A stretch of 42,068 bases of DNA from Polyangium aurulentum (GCA_945875545.1 CAMCKZ010000021.1:1-42068), one strand, 5' to 3'; counted from the first letter of the stretch, positions 1 through 9,751 are shown. A program made the numbers and translations. The notes: generated from the sequence alone by a model not told the origin.

Positions 1-1469
1 GGATCGCTGCCATTCACCGCGCGGGGGAACCGTGCGAAGAGGCTCGCGCCATCGGTGCGTTGCTCGAGCGCGAAATCGGCGATCTGGGTGCCGAATTCGA
101 TGAAGCGCGGGCGGGCGAGGGCCCTCGAGACCCGCAGGAGGAACCATGGATTGCGGCCTCCACAACGGCCTTTGAATCGACGCGGGTCACGCGCGACGGC
201 ATTCATACCGCCCACATTCTCGGGCGCCGCGTGGGTGCCGTGGAGCGCGCGCTCGGGGCAGAGTTTTCCGCCCTGGCCGACGAGGGCCGAAGGCGCTTTT
301 TCCCAAGTCTTCACGGAGGCGAGTGGGCCGAGGCCGTGCACGCGGCGCTCCTGCGCAGTTGGGTCGTTCTGGTCGATCCCCACGGCGATTGGGCCCCGAA
401 TGGCGAAGAGGCCAGCGTGCTCGAACTGGACTTGGAGGGTGGAACGCCGAGTCCATTTTGGGTGCACTATGCAAGAACCGCCGTGGGTCTTCGCATCGAC
501 GAAGGGGCCGAGGGCGGATTCCGCGACGGCGACGTGGTGATCTCCATGGACGACCATGCGACCATGGGACTTTCGCCAGAGCAAATTGAGCAGTTGCGAT
601 GGCACCTTGCGTACACGCACAAGCCCTTTGCGGCGCGCGTGCTTCGGCCGGAGCCCCTTCGCGTTGAAACGCTGCGCATCGATCTCGCAAGCCCCGTCGC
701 CAGCGAGTTTCCCGCAGACGAATACCTGCATACTACAGTAATTCCCTACGGTGACGGGGGCGTGTACGTGGTCGCGATTCCCGACGTGCGCACGAATCTT
801 GGAGACGAGCTTGGCGCGGTTCTCACGAGCGCCCTGCGCCACAAAGCCCTTGGCATCGTGTTGGATTTACGAGGAAATGGCGGGGGCGCGACGGAGGGGG
901 CGGGCGGAGCGTTGGCCCATTTTCTACCGAAGGCGCCGCTCTTTGCGCTGCGTCGGCGCGACGGAACTCTGGAGGTGCAACAGGCCGGCGACGGCACCCC
1001 GGAGGCCGCGTGGAAAGGCCCCGCGGCGGTGCTCGTCGATGGTGCCACGGCGAGTGCCGCGGAGATGATTGGCGGGGCGCTTTCGGCCTACGGGCGAGCT
1101 CCGCTGGTTGGCGCCCAAACGTTCGGAAAGGGCTGCGCTCAGGAGTACCTCGACGACGCGGCGGAAGCGGGCGTGCTGCGCATTACAACGCTCGTTTACG
1201 CACTGCCCGACGGCTCGCCGGTGCAGCGGATCGGCCTGAAGCCGCGCATTCTCATCGACGAATGGCAGAAGAATTCGTCGGAGCGCGAACGCGATTTGCG
1301 TGGTGCCCCAAAGTCGTGGCAAGGCCCCGATGTGCGCGATCGGCGTCTGATGACGGACCTCGCCGGCGTGCACTGGCCCAGTCACTTGGGGCGCGTGGGT
1401 CCGTGCGCGGAGCCGTCAATTTGCAGGGCGTTGAAGCTCCTCGGAACACAAACGAGCGCGCGGCGGTGA
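1..1469 (+). CDS. S41-family C-terminal processing peptidase (5' truncated)
   Basis: The frame is open from the first bases of the window, so the N-terminus lies upstream; a TTG at 60 is only an internal possibility. The protein looks like a Tsp/CtpA-type serine protease, which cleaves C-termini of periplasmic or envelope proteins. A PDZ-like stretch (GFRDGDVVISMDD, about 511-550) is followed by the S41 core: the strand GIVLDLRGNGGG (about 850-890), then DGATASAAEM with the presumed nucleophile Ser at 1053-1055, then TFGKGCAQEY with the general-base Lys at 1128-1130. The Ser-Lys distance is 25 residues, as in E. coli Tsp. The tail after about 1290 looks non-conserved. It converges on the flagellin gene with a 64-base gap, in which I see no convincing terminator. 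The family call is firm; the substrate is unknown. Confidence 0.85.
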   Translation, partial: IAAIHRAGEPCEEARAIGALLEREIGDLGAEFDEARAGEGPRDPQEEPWIAASTTAFESTRVTRDGIHTAHILGRRVGAVERALGAEFSALADEGRRRFFPSLHGGEWAEAVHAALLRSWVVLVDPHGDWAPNGEEASVLELDLEGGTPSPFWVHYARTAVGLRIDEGAEGGFRDGDVVISMDDHATMGLSPEQIEQLRWHLAYTHKPFAARVLRPEPLRVETLRIDLASPVASEFPADEYLHTTVIPYGDGGVYVVAIPDVRTNLGDELGAVLTSALRHKALGIVLDLRGNGGGATEGAGGALAHFLPKAPLFALRRRDGTLEVQQAGDGTPEAAWKGPAAVLVDGATASAAEMIGGALSAYGRAPLVGAQTFGKGCAQEYLDDAAEAGVLRITTLVYALPDGSPVQRIGLKPRILIDEWQKNSSERERDLRGAPKSWQGPDVRDRRLMTDLAGVHWPSHLGRVGPCAEPSICRALKLLGTQTSARR

Positions 1470-1533
1470 TGGAAAACGCGCCTTGAACGGAACTATGGTG
1501 TACGAAAACTATACCACGTAATACGTAGCCTAC

Positions 1534-2415
1534 TCAGCCCTTGATCAATTCCAAAACGCGCTCGTTCGCGGCCATGGCGTGGAGCTGAACGGAGACCTTG
1601 GCGGCGTCGAGGATCTTGCCGCGGAGGCTGTTCGAAACCTCTTCCGCGACGTCTGCGTCGCGCAGGCGACTCTCGGCTTCGGCCATCCCCACGCGACTCG
1701 ATTGCGCGTTCGACGCCATGACGTCGAAGCCGTTCAGGGTGGCGCCGAAGCCCGCCTGTTTTTCGCTCACGGAGGCCATCGTTTTGTCGATGGCGTCCAT
1801 CGCCGCCCGCGCTCCGTCGGCCGTTGCCACGCTCGCTGGCGCGGGGGATGCCGGGGCGCCCCCACCGCCCAACAAATCTGTAAGGTTCGGCGCGGAAAAA
1901 TCCACGGAAAATGAATCGGCGCTGGACTCGCCCACTTGAAAAGTTTCGCTCGTAGAACCCGGGGCCGCAGGCACGCCGCCGGGTGCTGACGCGCGGAGCA
2001 CCTGTTTGCCGTTGAACGTGGTGGTGCCCTGAACGCGGGAGACCTCGTCTTGCAGCGACGCGAACTCGACCTGAATGTTCGCGCGGTCGTCGTCGTTGAG
2101 GGAGCCGTTTGCCGACTGGGTGGCCAGCTCACGCATACGTGAGATAGTTTCCGTCATCTCACCCAACGCACCGCTGGCGGTTTGAACCATGCCGACCGCG
2201 TCTCCGATGTTGCGCTCGGCCACCGCGGTTCCGCGCCTGCGCGCCTCCATGGCGTTTGCCACGCTCAGGCCCGCTGCGTCGTCCTTCGCGGAGTTGATGC
2301 GACGCCCACTCGATAAACGCGCGCTGGCCTCGTCGACGGCGTTGCGCGTACCGGCGCCCGTAGGACGGCCCGAGGAAATACCGCCCGTTAGGGAATTTGC
2401 TGGAAAAGTTGCCAT
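1534..2415 (-). CDS. Flagellin-like protein, isolated gene
   Basis: The 293-residue product carries the flagellin N-terminal signature ARLSSGRRINSAKDDAAGLS (about residues 31-50), followed by the helical D0/D1 region (AERNIGDAVGMVQTASGALG, MRELATQSANG) with TTTFNGKQVL closing D1N. A short, low-complexity Ala/Pro/Gly centre follows. The C-terminal helix (RDADVAEEVSNSLRGKILDAAKVSVQLHA...LELIKG) resembles flagellin D0C. Flagellin is exported by the flagellar type III system and polymerises into the filament. The first 30 residues (MATFPANSLTGG...) are unusual: the normal segment resembling SLxAQxNLxxxQ is not recognisable. No other flagellar gene is in the window. The ATG has only a weak ribosome-binding site. 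It could be a genuine filament protein encoded away from the main cluster, or a repurposed flagellin-like protein. Confidence 0.88.
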   Translation of the reverse strand: MATFPANSLTGGISSGRPTGAGTRNAVDEASARLSSGRRINSAKDDAAGLSVANAMEARRRGTAVAERNIGDAVGMVQTASGALGEMTETISRMRELATQSANGSLNDDDRANIQVEFASLQDEVSRVQGTTTFNGKQVLRASAPGGVPAAPGSTSETFQVGESSADSFSVDFSAPNLTDLLGGGGAPASPAPASVATADGARAAMDAIDKTMASVSEKQAGFGATLNGFDVMASNAQSSRVGMAEAESRLRDADVAEEVSNSLRGKILDAAKVSVQLHAMAANERVLELIKG

Positions 2416-2640
2416 GATATTGAACCAATTCTCATCGAATCAGGGAGCGAATCGGGGACTCGACCGCGGGCTTGCCGGGTCGGGGCGAACCTCTGCGAAA
2501 CAGTGAACGGTCCGCGCGAGCAAACCTTGAGGGGCCGGTTTCGCTTTTCTTGCGATGGCCGCGCGGTGCCTCAACGCGCGTTGTTTGCGGCGGGCTCGGA
2601 CTCATCGGCGCTGGCCGTCCCACGCGACGAAACATGCAGA

Positions 2641-3987
2641 CTACAAGAATGTGCCGTCCGCGTTCATCGGGGCGATCGTGAGCATAAAAGAGTGGGGTTC
2701 CCACGGGCCCTCGCGCGGGTCGAATGGGGCCTGCGGGTCGCCGAGATTGATCGCGCCAACGACAATGGACGCCACTCCATCGAGAGACTCGAACGTGGCC
2801 TCCACGTGGGTGTCTCGAGGCGGAACGGCGAAGCGGTGCGTGCGCATCAAGCGCCCGTTTTCGTCGATGAGTTGCGCAAAAAAATGAAAGCGCGCGTGCC
2901 CCTCCCAGTCCGCCGCGATGAGCAACGTCTTGGCTGCCGCGTGCTCGTCGCGGCCGCGATCAAACCGAAGCCACGTGATGCCCGTTGGCTCCACGGGGCG
3001 TGCGGCCAGGAGGCGCCTTGCGCGCGACGGAACGGGCTCATCCCAGCGAAAATCCAGGGTGCTGCGTCCATCCACCGTGCTCGAATGCTCGATGGCTTCG
3101 CGAAGGAGCAGCTCGTCGAAGCGGTCTCGTTCCTTCGCGCTGTCCGCGAAATTCTTCTGCAAAACGAACCACACGTCGCCCGCCGTGCGCCACGTCGTGC
3201 CGTCGTGGCCGCGAGCAGATTTTGCACTACTCGTCGTCAAAAGTGAGCCTGCGTGTGGTGAAAGTCGCTCGTCGAGCCACGCGAGAAATCGCCCGTCCGC
3301 CGCCTCGCGATCGCCGTGGGTGGGGCCGAGAATCGCGAACTCCGGGTCGCTCGAAGTGCGCACGGCCGCAAGCCCAAAGCGCAACGCGAGGGCGCGCGCG
3401 AGGGTCAAAGCCTCGGAAGAACTCGCCGCGGGGTTGCGCTGAAAAACCTGCAACTCCAAGACGCGCGCGGTCACCGACTCCTCGCTGCCATCCGCCGGGC
3501 CCAGGGCGACTACGCCGCGCGGGCCGGGGGTCAGTCGGTCGAAGCCGGCGGATCGCACGCCGCCCACGGCGCTCAGGACCACGTCCGCGGGGCCCTGAGA
3601 AAAGAGTGCATTCTGCATAGATGGGGGGAGACCGTCGAGGCGAACGTCCACGCGGTCCATGACTTGGAGAAGAGCCTCGGCCCCCGGGTCGTCTGCCGCG
3701 TGGAGGCACAAGCGGCCGCGAAGGGTGCAGCGACGAACGCTCGAATCCCAGTAAATTGCCTCGAAAACCGGCCTGCCGACGAGAAAGCTCTCGGGCGGGG
3801 CCGGCGCCACGATGGGCACCTCCACGCCGGCGTCATCGAGCGGAATCATCGTGCGCGCGATGCTCTGAGACAGCTTCTCGATGCTGCATGCGCTTATGCA
3901 CATGGACGCAATTAGGCCCAAGGCGGCGGTTCCGAAGGACGAAGTGCGCGCGCGAAGAGGACTCGTCTTTTTGCGCCCGGGCGTCAT
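2641..3987 (-). CDS. Predicted lipoprotein of unknown function, coupled to ruvB
   Basis: The 448-residue protein starts with a basic N-terminus and a hydrophobic segment ending in a lipobox (ISAC, Cys34), so it is probably a lipidated envelope protein. I recognise no catalytic domain. The body is soluble, mixed alpha/beta in character and has few Cys; the end ([10 protein letters not shown]) is polar. Its ATG overlaps the ruvB stop codon in an ATGA arrangement (3984-3987), so translation is probably coupled to ruvB. The likely order of transcription is purU, ruvB, lipoprotein. The pairing with ruvB may be no more than operon hitch-hiking. Confidence is high that it is a gene and low on any function. 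Confidence 0.75.
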   Translation of the reverse strand: MTPGRKKTSPLRARTSSFGTAALGLIASMCISACSIEKLSQSIARTMIPLDDAGVEVPIVAPAPPESFLVGRPVFEAIYWDSSVRRCTLRGRLCLHAADDPGAEALLQVMDRVDVRLDGLPPSMQNALFSQGPADVVLSAVGGVRSAGFDRLTPGPRGVVALGPADGSEESVTARVLELQVFQRNPAASSSEALTLARALALRFGLAAVRTSSDPEFAILGPTHGDREAADGRFLAWLDERLSPHAGSLLTTSSAKSARGHDGTTWRTAGDVWFVLQKNFADSAKERDRFDELLLREAIEHSSTVDGRSTLDFRWDEPVPSRARRLLAARPVEPTGITWLRFDRGRDEHAAAKTLLIAADWEGHARFHFFAQLIDENGRLMRTHRFAVPPRDTHVEATFESLDGVASIVVGAINLGDPQAPFDPREGPWEPHSFMLTIAPMNADGTFL

Positions 3988-5078
3988 GGGGTCGTGCGCG
4001 TAGCCGAGGTCTCGGCGACGAACAGAGGTCCATCGGAGGCCTTAAGGGCGCTCGGCGCTTCGAGGCCGAGGTGTGCCCAGGCCTTCTTCGTCGCGATGCG
4101 TCCGCGCGGCGTGCGGCCCAAGTAACCTTGCTGAAGGAGGAACGGCTCGTACACATCTTCGATCGTGTCGCGGGGTTCTCCGAGGGCAGCGGCGATGGTC
4201 TCAACCCCCACGGGTCCGCCCTCGTAGTCGACGCACAAGATACGGAGAATTCGGCGGTCCATTTCGTCGAAGCCCGCAGCGTCAATATCGAGCCTGTCAC
4301 TCGACCCGTGAACGACCTTTTCGTCGATGGCACCCGTGCCCAAAACCTCAGCAAAATCCCTCACCCGCCGCAATAGCCGGTTGGCAATACGGGGTGTGCC
4401 GCGAGACCGTTTCGCGATGGCCAGCGCGCCCTCTCCGGTGATGGGGACGCCGAGGATTGTGGCCGACCGCCGCACGATGCGCGCGAGCTCCTCGGGCGCG
4501 TAAAAATCGAGGCGCACGTGGTGACCGAAACGCGAATACAGGGGAGCGGTGAGAAGGCCCGTGCGCGTGGTCGCACCGACAAGCGTGAAGGGCGGAACGG
4601 GAATTTGAATCGCGCTCGCGAAGGCGCCGTCGCCGGTCATCACGTCAATGCGAAACTCGTCCATCGCGAGGTACAGGCTCTCTTCGACGACGGGACTCAG
4701 TCGGTGAATTTCGTCGACGAAAAGTACATCGTTGGGCCCAAGTTTGGTGAGCAGACCCGCGAGTGCGCCCTTGTGTTCGATGACCGGGCCCGTGGTCATG
4801 TGAAGTTGCACGTTCATCTCGGCGGCGAGAATTTGCGCGAGCGTTGTCTTGCCAAGACCTGGGGGGCCGCACAAAAGCACGTGGTCCAAAGGCTCCTGGC
4901 GTTGGCGTGCGGCTTGCACGAAGACGCGAAGGTTTCCCTTGTGTTTTTCCTGGCCAATGTAGTCGTCAAACGTTTTTGGACGCAGCGCCCGATCGAAGGG
5001 AACGTCTTCGTGGTGGGTGCCGCCGCCAATGATTCGCGGAGCATCTTCCGCCTCGGTGGGAGACTTGCGCTTGGCCAT
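3984..5078 (-). CDS. ruvB: Holliday junction branch-migration ATPase RuvB
   Basis: RuvB is the hexameric AAA+ motor that, with RuvA, drives branch migration of Holliday junctions in recombination and repair. All landmarks are present: Walker A GPPGLGKT (residues 71-78), Walker B VDEIH (about 121-125), sensor 1 GATTR (168-172), and [15 protein letters not shown] (about 227-241) with the sensor-2 arginine. A C-terminal winged-helix DNA-binding domain ends around [10 protein letters not shown]. The length (364) is slightly above the usual 330-350 because of short N- and C-terminal extensions. purU lies 32 bases upstream on the same strand and a lipoprotein gene overlaps its end. ruvA and ruvC are not in the window. 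Confidence 0.97.
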   Translation of the reverse strand: MAKRKSPTEAEDAPRIIGGGTHHEDVPFDRALRPKTFDDYIGQEKHKGNLRVFVQAARQRQEPLDHVLLCGPPGLGKTTLAQILAAEMNVQLHMTTGPVIEHKGALAGLLTKLGPNDVLFVDEIHRLSPVVEESLYLAMDEFRIDVMTGDGAFASAIQIPVPPFTLVGATTRTGLLTAPLYSRFGHHVRLDFYAPEELARIVRRSATILGVPITGEGALAIAKRSRGTPRIANRLLRRVRDFAEVLGTGAIDEKVVHGSSDRLDIDAAGFDEMDRRILRILCVDYEGGPVGVETIAAALGEPRDTIEDVYEPFLLQQGYLGRTPRGRIATKKAWAHLGLEAPSALKASDGPLFVAETSATRTTP

Positions 5079-5110
5079 GGTGAGAACTCGTCGAGGCGTT
5101 TTTGGGGGGC

Positions 5111-6010
5111 TCAGAGAATGATCGTGCGTCGACCGTCGATGAAGACGCGCCGTTGCAAGTGAGCACGCACCGCACGCGCGAGGACTACGCGTTCCACGTC
5201 GCGCCCTACGCGCACAATGTCTTCGGGGCTCATGGCGTGGCTGACGCGGACGACGTCTTGCTCAATGATGGGGCCTTGGTCCAGATCGCGCGTGGCGTAG
5301 TGGGCGGTGGCGCCGGCCAGTTTGACCCCGCGCACGAAGGCCTGATGGTACGGTTTCGCACCCTGAAAGGCCGGAAGAAAACCGTGGTGAATGTTGATCA
5401 CCGGGGGCGCCGCTTGAAGAAATTCTTCGCTCAGCACTTGCATGTAACGTGCAAGTACAATGAGATTGACGTGGTGTTTTCGCGCCAGTTCCAAGAGCTG
5501 CTGTTCTTGGGCCGGTTTGGTCTCCCGAGTGACTGGAAGGCAGAAAAAAGGCAGGCGAAACGAATTGGCCACGGCCTCAAGATCCGGGTGGTTCGCGGCC
5601 ACGAAAGCGATCTCGCACGGCAGCTCGCCCTGCTGTTGCCGCAGCACCAAATCGTAAAGGCAAGCGGACTCGCGGGTGACAAAAATGGCCACGCGATCGG
5701 GGATGTCGGAGTAGCTCGACTGCCACGTGGCCTCGAGAGTTTGCGCCAACGTGTTGAAGGCTTCTTCGAGAGCGCGACGCGAGGTCGAGCCATCAAGCTT
5801 CGCGAGCGCTTGCGGCTGCGAGAGGCCTCCGAGGTCCACGACGATGCGCATGTAGAAACGCGAACCATTGCCTTCCAAGTCTTCGGCCGCGTGGTGACTC
5901 GCATCGACGATGTTCACGCCGAGTTCAAAAAAGAAGCCCGCGAAGCGAGCGACGAGGCCCGGGCGGTCCGGGGCGGATACCTGAAAGACGGCGTGAACGT
6001 TCGTAGCCAT
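5111..6010 (-). CDS. purU: Formyltetrahydrofolate deformylase PurU
   Basis: PurU hydrolyses 10-formyl-THF to formate and THF, balancing the one-carbon pool and supplying formate for purine synthesis. The N-terminal ACT domain (residues 1 to about 85, starting [20 protein letters not shown]) is the expected regulatory module. The formyltransferase-fold hydrolase domain contains [11 protein letters not shown] and [15 protein letters not shown], giving the catalytic set Asn206, His208 and Asp244. The length of 299 is close to the family norm of about 280-290. The gene starts 92 bases from the divergent glyS, so the promoters probably share that space, and it is likely first in an operon with ruvB. 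Confidence 0.96.
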   Translation of the reverse strand: MATNVHAVFQVSAPDRPGLVARFAGFFFELGVNIVDASHHAAEDLEGNGSRFYMRIVVDLGGLSQPQALAKLDGSTSRRALEEAFNTLAQTLEATWQSSYSDIPDRVAIFVTRESACLYDLVLRQQQGELPCEIAFVAANHPDLEAVANSFRLPFFCLPVTRETKPAQEQQLLELARKHHVNLIVLARYMQVLSEEFLQAAPPVINIHHGFLPAFQGAKPYHQAFVRGVKLAGATAHYATRDLDQGPIIEQDVVRVSHAMSPEDIVRVGRDVERVVLARAVRAHLQRRVFIDGRRTIIL

Positions 6011-6102
6011 GGGCGCGCGAAGACTACCAGAACCGGCGATTTGCTGCCTCCCGCGTTTCCCAGCATCGACGCTGAAGCGAGAAAACGCTAGGAGTCCGCG
6101 CC

Positions 6103-8235
6103 ATGTCCCAGTCGCTGCTCTTTGAGATAGGTGCCGAAGAACTTCCGTCGTCCTTCATCGACGCGGCTCTTGAGTCCATGCCAAAGCTTCTCGGCGACGC
6201 GCTGACCGCCGCACGAATCGGTCACGGCACCATTAACGCTTACGGCACGCCGAGGCGTTTGGCGTTGCATGTGGCGGGCGTGGCCGAGGGTCAAACGAAT
6301 CTCGACGAAGAGGTTGTTGGGCCGCCAGAAGGTGCAGCTTACAAAGATGGAGTGCCCACGCGAGCGGCCTCTGCTTTCGCAGAAAAGCTAGGAATTTCCC
6401 TCGCCGAAATCGTGGTGAAAGAGTTTCAGGCTTCGGGCCGTCAGAAGGCTGGGCGCTTTCTCACGGGGCGGCGCACCGAGGGCGGCAAAGACAGTTTGGC
6501 GATACTTGGGCCGCTCCTCGAACGGTTGGTCACGGCGATTCCGTTTCGCAAATCCATGCGCTGGGGCGCGGGCGAGGCGACGTTTGGTCGGCCCGTGCAG
6601 TGGCTCGTCGCGCTCCTCGGAGACAACCTCATTCCCATGACTTTCGCGGGCCTTGTGAGCGGCCGGCACACGCGAGGGCATCGGTTCCTGGCACCAGAAT
6701 CCTTCGAGATTTTGCACGCCGATGCGTACGTTGACCGCCTTCGCGCGGCCAAGGTTCTCGTCTCACGCCAAGAGCGCGAAGAGGTCATGCTGGCCCTCGT
6801 TGAGGCGGCAGCAAAGGCCCACGCGGCCGATTACGATCGCTTTCCGGCGCTCGTGGAGGAGAACGCTTCGCTCGTCGAGTGGCCCCACATCGTGGTGGGC
6901 AGTTACGAAGAGCGGTTTCTCGAATTGCCGGCCTCGGTCATACGTTCCGTAGCCCGAGGTCATCAAAAGTATTTCTGTATCCAGACGTCAGACGACGTTT
7001 TGAAGCCCTTGTATGTGGCCGTTGTGAATACGGCCGAAAATCCTGAGAATGTGGTGCGCGGAAACAACCGCGTGATGCGGGCTCGCCTGTCGGACGCGCG
7101 ATTTTTCGTCCAAGAAGATCGCAAAGTGCGCATGGACGACCGCCTTGCAAAACTCGAGGGCATTGTCTTTCACGCGCGCCTCGGCACCGTTCACGCGAAG
7201 GTTGTGCGCATGGAACGCCTCGTGGGTCTCCTTGCGGAGGCTCTCAACTTCACCCCCGGCGAGCGGAGTGAAGCGCTTCGCGCGACGCACCTTTGCAAGG
7301 CTGATTTGGTGAGCTTGATGGTGGGCGAGTTCCCTGAACTTCAAGGTCACATGGGGCGCGCTTACGCTCTGGCGCAAGGAGAAACGCAGGCGGTCGCCGA
7401 TGCCGTGCGCGATCACTACAAGCCTCTCGGCGCGGCCGATGGGCCCGCAGACAGTGCCGTGTCGGCGGCGGTGGCCCTGGCCGACAGGCTCGATACGCTC
7501 GCGGGTTGCCTCGGCGTCGGACTCATTCCGTCCGGTGCAGCGGATCCCTTTGCGCTTCGCCGCGCATGCCTCTCGCTTCAGCGCACGCTCCTTGAGCGCA
7601 CCTTCGATGCGCGATTTGCGGGGCTCAGTCTCGACGCGATGTTTGGCGCGGCCTACGACGGTTTTGAAGATGTCAAGCTTGAAATGGATAGGGCAGCGAC
7701 CCTCGCGCGCTGGGCGGAGTTTTCCAAGGAAAGACTGCGCGGAATTCTCTCGGCCAAGGCGTCCAATGCGGCCGCCGACGCCGTTTTGTCGGGCAGCTCG
7801 GTCGTCGGCGGGTCTGTGGGCCCGGCGGCCGCGTACCCGGTCTACGCGGCGCTGAAGGCAGAGGTTTTGGACGGTCTCGTGCAAACGAAGGCCCCGTGGC
7901 TCGAACACGCGCGCACCGTGGCCAAGCGGCTGTCGGGCATCGCGAAAGACGCCGCTCCCGTGCTTCACGGCGCGGGCGAGTTTACGAGCGACAGCGACAA
8001 GGCCATCGTGGGGCTCGTCCACGGCATCGACGAGCTGACCCAGTCGCTCGTGAGTCGCGAGGCCATTTCCAGGGCATACGCCTCCGCGGGTGAGCTTGCC
8101 ACCACGGTCGATCGCATCTTCACCGAGACGCTCGTGAACGATCCCAACGATGCCCTGACGGCGAAACGCCTCGCGCTTCTCTCCTACGGCGCGGCGGCTC
8201 TTCAACGCCTCGGAGACTTCACCCGGCTAGGTTGA
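6103..8235 (+). CDS. glyS: Glycyl-tRNA synthetase beta subunit
   Basis: This is the beta subunit of the bacterial alpha2beta2 glycyl-tRNA synthetase, which contributes tRNA recognition and is needed for charging tRNA-Gly. The N-terminus (LLFEIGAEELPSSFIDAAL) and the following YGTPRRLALHVAG are diagnostic. The HD-like central region (QGHMGRAYALAQGE, then DHYKP) and the segment VALADRLDTLAGCLGVGLIPSG (about 7470-7540) with DPFALRRACLSLQR also fit. The C-terminal DALR-type anticodon-binding region is present. The length of 710 is normal. The start is supported by TAGGAG (6090-6095) eight bases before the ATG. The alpha subunit gene glyQ, often adjacent in other genomes, is not in this window. 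The next gene follows after 15 bases. Confidence 0.97.
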   Translation: MSQSLLFEIGAEELPSSFIDAALESMPKLLGDALTAARIGHGTINAYGTPRRLALHVAGVAEGQTNLDEEVVGPPEGAAYKDGVPTRAASAFAEKLGISLAEIVVKEFQASGRQKAGRFLTGRRTEGGKDSLAILGPLLERLVTAIPFRKSMRWGAGEATFGRPVQWLVALLGDNLIPMTFAGLVSGRHTRGHRFLAPESFEILHADAYVDRLRAAKVLVSRQEREEVMLALVEAAAKAHAADYDRFPALVEENASLVEWPHIVVGSYEERFLELPASVIRSVARGHQKYFCIQTSDDVLKPLYVAVVNTAENPENVVRGNNRVMRARLSDARFFVQEDRKVRMDDRLAKLEGIVFHARLGTVHAKVVRMERLVGLLAEALNFTPGERSEALRATHLCKADLVSLMVGEFPELQGHMGRAYALAQGETQAVADAVRDHYKPLGAADGPADSAVSAAVALADRLDTLAGCLGVGLIPSGAADPFALRRACLSLQRTLLERTFDARFAGLSLDAMFGAAYDGFEDVKLEMDRAATLARWAEFSKERLRGILSAKASNAAADAVLSGSSVVGGSVGPAAAYPVYAALKAEVLDGLVQTKAPWLEHARTVAKRLSGIAKDAAPVLHGAGEFTSDSDKAIVGLVHGIDELTQSLVSREAISRAYASAGELATTVDRIFTETLVNDPNDALTAKRLALLSYGAAALQRLGDFTRLG

Positions 8236-8250
8236 TAGGCGAGGTAATCC

Positions 8251-8676
8251 GTGGCACATACGATAACGGTACGCGGGCTAGGGGCCAGTCCAGGGCGCGT
8301 GAAGGGTGTGCTCGTTTTGTCCGTCGCCGAGGCGGCGCGGCTCGGTCCCGCGAGGCCGGTCATTTTGGTCTTGCGCGATTGCCGGTCCGATGACGCGCGC
8401 GCCCTGGTAAATGCCGCGGCATTGGTGTCGGTGCGGGGCGGCGTGACGGGGCACGGGGCCATCATCGCGCGGGCCCTAGGCAAGCCGTGCATCGTCGCGT
8501 GCAGGCACTTGGATCCCAAACCTGCGGACGGCGAACTCGTGGTTCGGCCCGAGGGCGGGGAGCCGGTGGTCATTCGCGAGGGCGACGAAGTGGAGGTCGA
8601 CGGCGCGAAGGGCCTGATAACCGTGACCCTGGCCCTGGCCCTGGCCCTGGCCCTGGCCGGGGACAAGGTTGTGTAG
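8251..8676 (+). CDS. Stand-alone PEP-utilising-enzyme swivelling (phosphohistidine) domain protein
   Basis: The 141-residue protein consists essentially of the mobile phosphohistidine domain found in PEP synthase, pyruvate phosphate dikinase and enzyme I. The signature GGVTGHGAIIARALGKPCIVAC places the candidate phospho-acceptor at His68. Opening residues VRGLGASPGRVKGVLVL match the start of that domain. No ATP-grasp or PEP-binding domain is attached, so it could be a phosphocarrier or a partner of a separate enzyme. The GTG start has GAGG (8240-8243) seven bases upstream. The C-terminus carries (Leu-Ala)5, encoded by a six-base tandem repeat. It lies 15 bases after glyS and may be co-transcribed. 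A full-length relative with the same domain sits at 37249-39993. Confidence 0.8.
   Translation: MAHTITVRGLGASPGRVKGVLVLSVAEAARLGPARPVILVLRDCRSDDARALVNAAALVSVRGGVTGHGAIIARALGKPCIVACRHLDPKPADGELVVRPEGGEPVVIREGDEVEVDGAKGLITVTLALALALALAGDKVV
8627..8658 (+). repeat. Hexanucleotide tandem repeat CCCTGG x5 plus CC, inside a coding region
   Basis: Five perfect CCCTGG units and a partial sixth encode the alternating Leu-Ala tail of the swivelling-domain protein. Unit number changes would alter the protein by two residues per unit without shifting the frame. Confidence 0.95.
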
Positions 8677-8770
8677 CGTACGCGTATAGGATTGGTAAAG
8701 TATGCGGCAAGGCTGTTTGCCTCGTTACGTCGCGCTTCCTGTCCGCACCGCGAGCCGCTAGCGTGAGGGC

Positions 8771-9751
8771 GTGACCATTCGGATATTCGCGCTTCATCGC
8801 GGTGCCAACGCGGTGGAGGAGCATTCCCTGAAGGACGTGGCGGGGCTCGTATCCCGAGACGACGTGGTGCTTTGGCTCGACGTGAGGGGCCATGAGAGCG
8901 CGGTCGTGTGCGAGCGCGTGCTCACAGACGTCTTCAAGGTTCACCCGCTGGTGCTTGAAGACATGTTTCAAGACGCGCCGCTGCCCAAGGTCGAAGATTT
9001 TGACGACTACGCGTACATCGTCGTGCACGGCCTCGATCGGCGTTCGGAAGACCCGGAAAATACCACGACCATCGAGCTCGATTTGCTCGTCGGGCGACGC
9101 TGGCTCGTCACGCACCACACCGACAGCCTTCGCTCGACGGAGAGCGTGGAGGTGGAAATTCGCAAGAGTGCGAAGCTCTTCGCCAAGGGCCCATCGTTCC
9201 TTGCGCATGCAATCATCGACCAATTGGCCGACCACTACGGCCCATTGATGGACCGCTTTGAGGCCGACATCGAGGCCCTCGAGGTGACGGTACTCCAAGA
9301 AGACGACCACAATCCCACCGTGGAAATCTTCGCGCTTCGTCGCGCGCTCTCCAAAATAAAACGCGTCGCAGTTTACCAACAAGAGGTCGCTCGGCGGCTC
9401 GCGCGCGGCGAGTTCGATCACATTGAGGCGGCCGCTCTCCCATTCTTTCGTGACCTCGCCGATCACTTCGCGCGGGTCGCGGACCTCGCCGACAACTCCC
9501 GCGACACGCTCAACGCCATCTTCGAAACCTACCGAAGCGTGCAAAGCCAAAAGTTGAATGAAGTGATGAAAGTGCTGACCATTCTCAGCACCGTGATGCT
9601 GCCGCTCACCTTCATCGCGGGCATCTACGGAATGAATTTCGACGTCATGCCCGAGCTCCGCTGGAAGTACGGCTACGCGTTTGCGATCGCGCTCATGGTC
9701 GCCACGACCGCCACTCTCCTCATCTTTTTTCGTCGCCGACGCTGGTTGTAG
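8771..9751 (+). CDS. corA: CorA-family divalent metal (Mg2+/Co2+) transporter
   Basis: The protein is a pentameric inner-membrane magnesium channel. It has the long cytoplasmic N-terminal domain (HPLVLEDMFQDAPLPKVEDFDDYAYIVVHG, a typical CorA segment), the long stalk helix (about residues 190-265), TM1 ending in the selectivity motif Tyr-Gly-Met-Asn (286-289), and TM2 (about 302-320) with a basic tail RRRRW. At 326 residues it is full length. The start is GTG; a purine-rich GAGGG sits very close to it. Upstream are 94 bases with no evident gene. Downstream lies the repeat-rich gap. CorA proteins can also carry Ni2+ or Co2+, and Zn2+ export is known in the related ZntB, so the exact ion is inferred. 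Confidence 0.95.
   Translation: MTIRIFALHRGANAVEEHSLKDVAGLVSRDDVVLWLDVRGHESAVVCERVLTDVFKVHPLVLEDMFQDAPLPKVEDFDDYAYIVVHGLDRRSEDPENTTTIELDLLVGRRWLVTHHTDSLRSTESVEVEIRKSAKLFAKGPSFLAHAIIDQLADHYGPLMDRFEADIEALEVTVLQEDDHNPTVEIFALRRALSKIKRVAVYQQEVARRLARGEFDHIEAAALPFFRDLADHFARVADLADNSRDTLNAIFETYRSVQSQKLNEVMKVLTILSTVMLPLTFIAGIYGMNFDVMPELRWKYGYAFAIALMVATTATLLIFFRRRRWL

Noticed and set aside
5102-6091. Plus-strand open frame (329 codons) opposite purU
   Set aside because: Antisense of an unambiguous PurU; no domain is visible.
6988-8205. Long open frame (405 codons) on the minus strand opposite glyS
   Set aside because: It is the antisense shadow of glyS in GC-rich DNA; the translation is Arg/His-rich with no motif, and glyS is certain.
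8570-9550. Minus-strand open frame (326 codons) across the hexanucleotide repeat and corA
   Set aside because: It reads the repeat as Pro/Gly and otherwise shadows corA; no start signal.
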